Source: Acidimicrobiales bacterium | GTDB lineage: Bacteria; Actinomycetota; Acidimicrobiia; Acidimicrobiales; Aldehydirespiratoraceae | DNA length: 64,000 nucleotides | Reading direction: 5' to 3' | NCBI GenBank assembly: GCA_029263195.1 | Contig: JAJCXX010000048.1 | Location: 1 to 64,000, forward strand | In this document: positions 62,120 to 64,000 of the stretch, piece after piece | Layout: every line of letters begins with the position of its first letter | Numbering within the stretch: the first letter of the stretch is position 1 | The notes under the pieces: generated by a model | The model's database searches: none | Seen by the model: the letters and a program-made list of their open reading frames with translations, nothing else | Told to the model about the DNA's origin: nothing | Position numbers and translations under genes: made by a program

Positions 62120-62728
62120 TCAGTGAACTCCCGACGCCAGACGACGAAGGGCGTCTTTCAGCAATTCGCTCACGTCGCCCTCGGACGGGAGATCAACCAG
62201 CACGGCATGGATTTCGTCGGGGGCGTAGCCGAGTCCCTCGAGAGCGCTTCTCAAATCGGTGCGGGCGCTGGCGGCGACCACCGCCTCACCATCGTCGGTG
62301 AGCACCACCACAGGCGTATCGGGGAGATCGAGGCGGGACTTCAGCTCCATCACCAGTCGGGCCGCGGTCTTCTTGCCGACCCCGGGCACCAGACAGAGCG
62401 CCGCGATGTCGTCGTCGGCCACGGCACGCCTCAGAGCGTCGGGTCCGTGGACCGACAGGATCGCCAGACCGAGGGATGGACCGACGCCATGGGCCGAGAT
62501 CAGGCTTTCGAAAATCCGGCGTTCGTCGATGGTGGCGAATCCGTAGAGAGTCTGACTGTCTTCGCGAACCGAGAGGTGAGTATGGATGAACACCTCCTGA
62601 TCGGGCTCGCCGAGACTCACCGAGGTGGATGGCGTGACCGACACGCGGTAGCCGACCCCTCCGACTTCTATCAGCAGCTCGCCATCATGGCCACGGTCGA
62701 GAAGGCGACCCCTGAGAGATCCGATCAC
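62120..62728 (-). CDS. ruvA: Holliday junction protein RuvA
   Basis: Tetrameric junction-binding partner of RuvB, 202 residues. Domain I opens [20 protein letters not shown]; the two helix-hairpin-helix motifs include [14 protein letters not shown] and [18 protein letters not shown]. The RuvB-binding domain III is the last 50 residues. The GTG at 62728 is set by GGAGG 6 bases upstream and overlaps the ruvC stop as GTGA. Confidence 0.96.
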   Translation of the reverse strand: MIGSLRGRLLDRGHDGELLIEVGGVGYRVSVTPSTSVSLGEPDQEVFIHTHLSVREDSQTLYGFATIDERRIFESLISAHGVGPSLGLAILSVHGPDALRRAVADDDIAALCLVPGVGKKTAARLVMELKSRLDLPDTPVVVLTDDGEAVVAASARTDLRSALEGLGYAPDEIHAVLVDLPSEGDVSELLKDALRRLASGVH

Positions 62729-63243
62729 CTGACACCTCCACTGATCCCGGCCGAGGGATGAACCCGCGAGGAGCCGGACCGCTGCTGAGCCAGATGACAA
62801 AGAGCAATGGCAACCGCATCGGCGGTATCGGCGGGACGCAACGGCTCGCTCAAACCGAGCAAGGTCTGCACCATCTGACCCACCTGTTGCTTGTCGGCCC
62901 CGCCCCAACCGGCGACGGATTGTTTGATCTCGTTGGGTGAGTACTCGGCGACATCGCATCCGGCGGCGGCCGCCTCGGCCATCACAATCCCACTGACCAT
63001 CCCGACGGTCATGGCGGTGCTGACGTTGTGCTGAAAGAACACCCTCTCGATCGCCACCACCTCGGGACGCAACTCGACGATCAGCTCTCTCACCTCACGC
63101 TGAAGTTCGGCGAGCCGTTGGGGCCGCTCGATCGCCGGGTCGGTGCGGATCACACCGGCGGACACAGCACGCGGCCGACGACCACTTTCGACGCATCCGT
63201 AGCCGCAGCGCGACAAGCCGGGATCAATACCTAGAACGAACAC
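62725..63243 (-). CDS. ruvC: Holliday junction resolvase RuvC
   Basis: Dimeric endonuclease that cuts junctions, 172 residues. The four catalytic acids are visible: GIDPGLSRCGYG, VVAIERVFFQHNVSTAM, and the two in DTADAVAIALCH. The start is GTG at 63243, immediately before the FVLGIDPG strand. ruvC, ruvA and ruvB are in the canonical order. Confidence 0.96.
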   Translation of the reverse strand: MFVLGIDPGLSRCGYGCVESGRRPRAVSAGVIRTDPAIERPQRLAELQREVRELIVELRPEVVAIERVFFQHNVSTAMTVGMVSGIVMAEAAAAGCDVAEYSPNEIKQSVAGWGGADKQQVGQMVQTLLGLSEPLRPADTADAVAIALCHLAQQRSGSSRVHPSAGISGGVR

Positions 63244-63329
63244 ATGTACGACTGTAGTACCGACCTCCGTCAACGCGGCGGACGCCGAGCTGTCCTCTCT
63301 GTGCGTCGCCCACGTGGCAGTGTGGCGGG

Positions 63330-63881
63330 ATGTCGCCGAAGCGAAAGATCCTGTTGGGAGCGTTCGGCGCATCGGCGGTCGTGTTCGTCGTCCTGTCGCT
63401 CAAGCTCTTTCGCTATCCGTCGACCCACGTACCCGACCACGCCGACGCGGTGGTCATGCTCGCCGGAGGGGGCGACCGGGTCGACAGGGCCGTCGAGTTG
63501 GGTGTCGATCAGGGCGTGGCCGACACCGTGGTGTTCTCCGCGGTATGGATCGCCGACGGCGGATTCTGGGCCGCCCGACCGTGCAATGTGTCGGGTCGGG
63601 AACGCATGGGCGACATCACGGCGATCTGCTTCGAGCCCGACCCGGGCACGACCAGAGGCGAGGTTCGCGAGATCGCAAGAATGGCGAGGGACAACGACTG
63701 GAAGTCGATCGTGGTTGTGGCCTCAACCGATCAGATCACCCGAGCCCGACTTTTGCTCAGCCGATGCTGGGACGGCGAGGCCCACTTCGTCGGCGTCGAC
63801 CACAATCAACCGTTCATCGTTCGGGCCGTCTACGAATGGGGGGCGCTCGCCAAGGCACTCACCACCAACCGGAGCTGCTAG
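63330..63881 (+). CDS. YdcF/DUF218-like protein
   Basis: A 183-residue protein with one N-terminal membrane helix (LLGAFGASAVVFVVLSLKLF) and a soluble DUF218-like domain. The core strand ADAVVMLAGGGDRVDRAVEL and the later TRGEVREIARMARDNDWKSI fit the ElyC/SanA/YdcF fold, which takes part in envelope processes. The domain is shorter than usual and the typical ETAxNxxxS motif reads as GTTRGEVREI. It starts 86 bp from divergent ruvC. Confidence 0.7.
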   Translation: MSPKRKILLGAFGASAVVFVVLSLKLFRYPSTHVPDHADAVVMLAGGGDRVDRAVELGVDQGVADTVVFSAVWIADGGFWAARPCNVSGRERMGDITAICFEPDPGTTRGEVREIARMARDNDWKSIVVVASTDQITRARLLLSRCWDGEAHFVGVDHNQPFIVRAVYEWGALAKALTTNRSC

Positions 63882-63919
63882 TTCCTCCAGCCGCAGCCAG
63901 TTTTGCCGATGATCACCTC

Positions 63920-64000
63920 GTGACCTCCAATCTTTCACTGCCCGCCGCCGTGTCGCTCCGAGCCGTCGGAAAGTCCTTCGGGGACACTCCGGCCCTGCGC
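63920..64000 (+). CDS. ABC transporter ATP-binding protein, 5' end only
   Basis: A GTG opens a frame that runs off the window. The 27 visible residues include SLRAVGKSFGDTPALR, which matches the start of ABC ATPase domains before the Walker A. The start lies 38 bp after the YdcF-like stop. The transporter type cannot be told. Confidence 0.6.
   Translation, partial: MTSNLSLPAAVSLRAVGKSFGDTPALR

Noticed and set aside
1-64000. tRNA genes, insertion sequences, prophage and attachment sites
   Set aside because: No TTC-loop/CCA-type tRNA pattern, transposase, integrase or flanking target repeats were recognised.

Overview
The window is a GC-rich chromosomal segment of an actinobacterium, most likely from the deep-branching Acidimicrobiia. 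Lineage evidence in the sequence: an actinobacterial integration host factor (mIHF) next to gmk, rpoZ, coaBC, metK and a helicase-degenerate PriA; the DUF948/DUF6167 pair between rarA and alaS; a PPOX/F420-type flavoprotein; and frequent GTG starts. The class assignment is inference. Nearly all housekeeping genes lie on the minus strand, so they are transcribed from high to low coordinates. No tRNA, rRNA, CRISPR array, insertion sequence or prophage was recognised.

Region by region, in plus-strand order. 1-431 is non-coding, with hairpins and a 17-bp direct repeat. 432-950 is a DUF1844 gene. 958-7249 (minus) is def-fmt-rsmB-mog-ribD-hisG-CSD protein-EamA transporter. 7288-8432 (plus) is an overlapping pair of RNA methyltransferase genes. 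8434-23437 (minus) is a long unit led by pyrR: pyrR-pyrB-pyrC-carA-carB-pyrD-pyrF, then mihF-gmk-rpoZ-coaBC-metK-priA and a small membrane-anchored protein. 23498-47711 (minus) holds tgt-yajC-secD-secF-apt-rel-hisS-aspS-rarA-DUF948-DUF6167-alaS-ruvX-mltG-aroE-DUF4388-prepilin peptidase-aroK-aroB-aroQ-pepQ-efp-nusB-GNAT. 47845-60003 is a mixed-strand accessory block: esterase, F420-type enzyme, SDR, TetR/MFS pair, dodecin/cupin, AraC/MFS pair, lipase-like hydrolase, SRPBCC protein and a broken small membrane gene. 60012-63243 (minus) is ruvC-ruvA-ruvB-queA. The window closes with a YdcF-like gene and the start of an ABC ATPase, both on plus.

The core genes form coherent pathways: de novo UMP synthesis without pyrE or pyrK, the shikimate pathway (aroE, aroK, aroB, aroQ), translation and its quality control (def, fmt, rsmB, efp, alaS, aspS, hisS), SecDF-YajC translocation, queuosine tRNA modification (queA, tgt), the stringent response, and RuvABC junction processing. 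Many neighbours overlap by ATGA or GTGA, which implies translational coupling.

The most interesting signals are: a cold-shock-like protein with 13 tandem Val-Asp-Ala units inserted between its two RNA-binding motifs; a long bulged hairpin before pyrR that fits a PyrR-binding loop set to control translation; a Tgt that has lost all three zinc-binding cysteines but kept the histidine at the right spacing; a class 1B dihydroorotate dehydrogenase without its PyrK partner nearby; a pair of matching operators at a tetR-MFS promoter; and an accessory block that separates queA from tgt. I did not find a clearly new multi-gene system such as a defence island.
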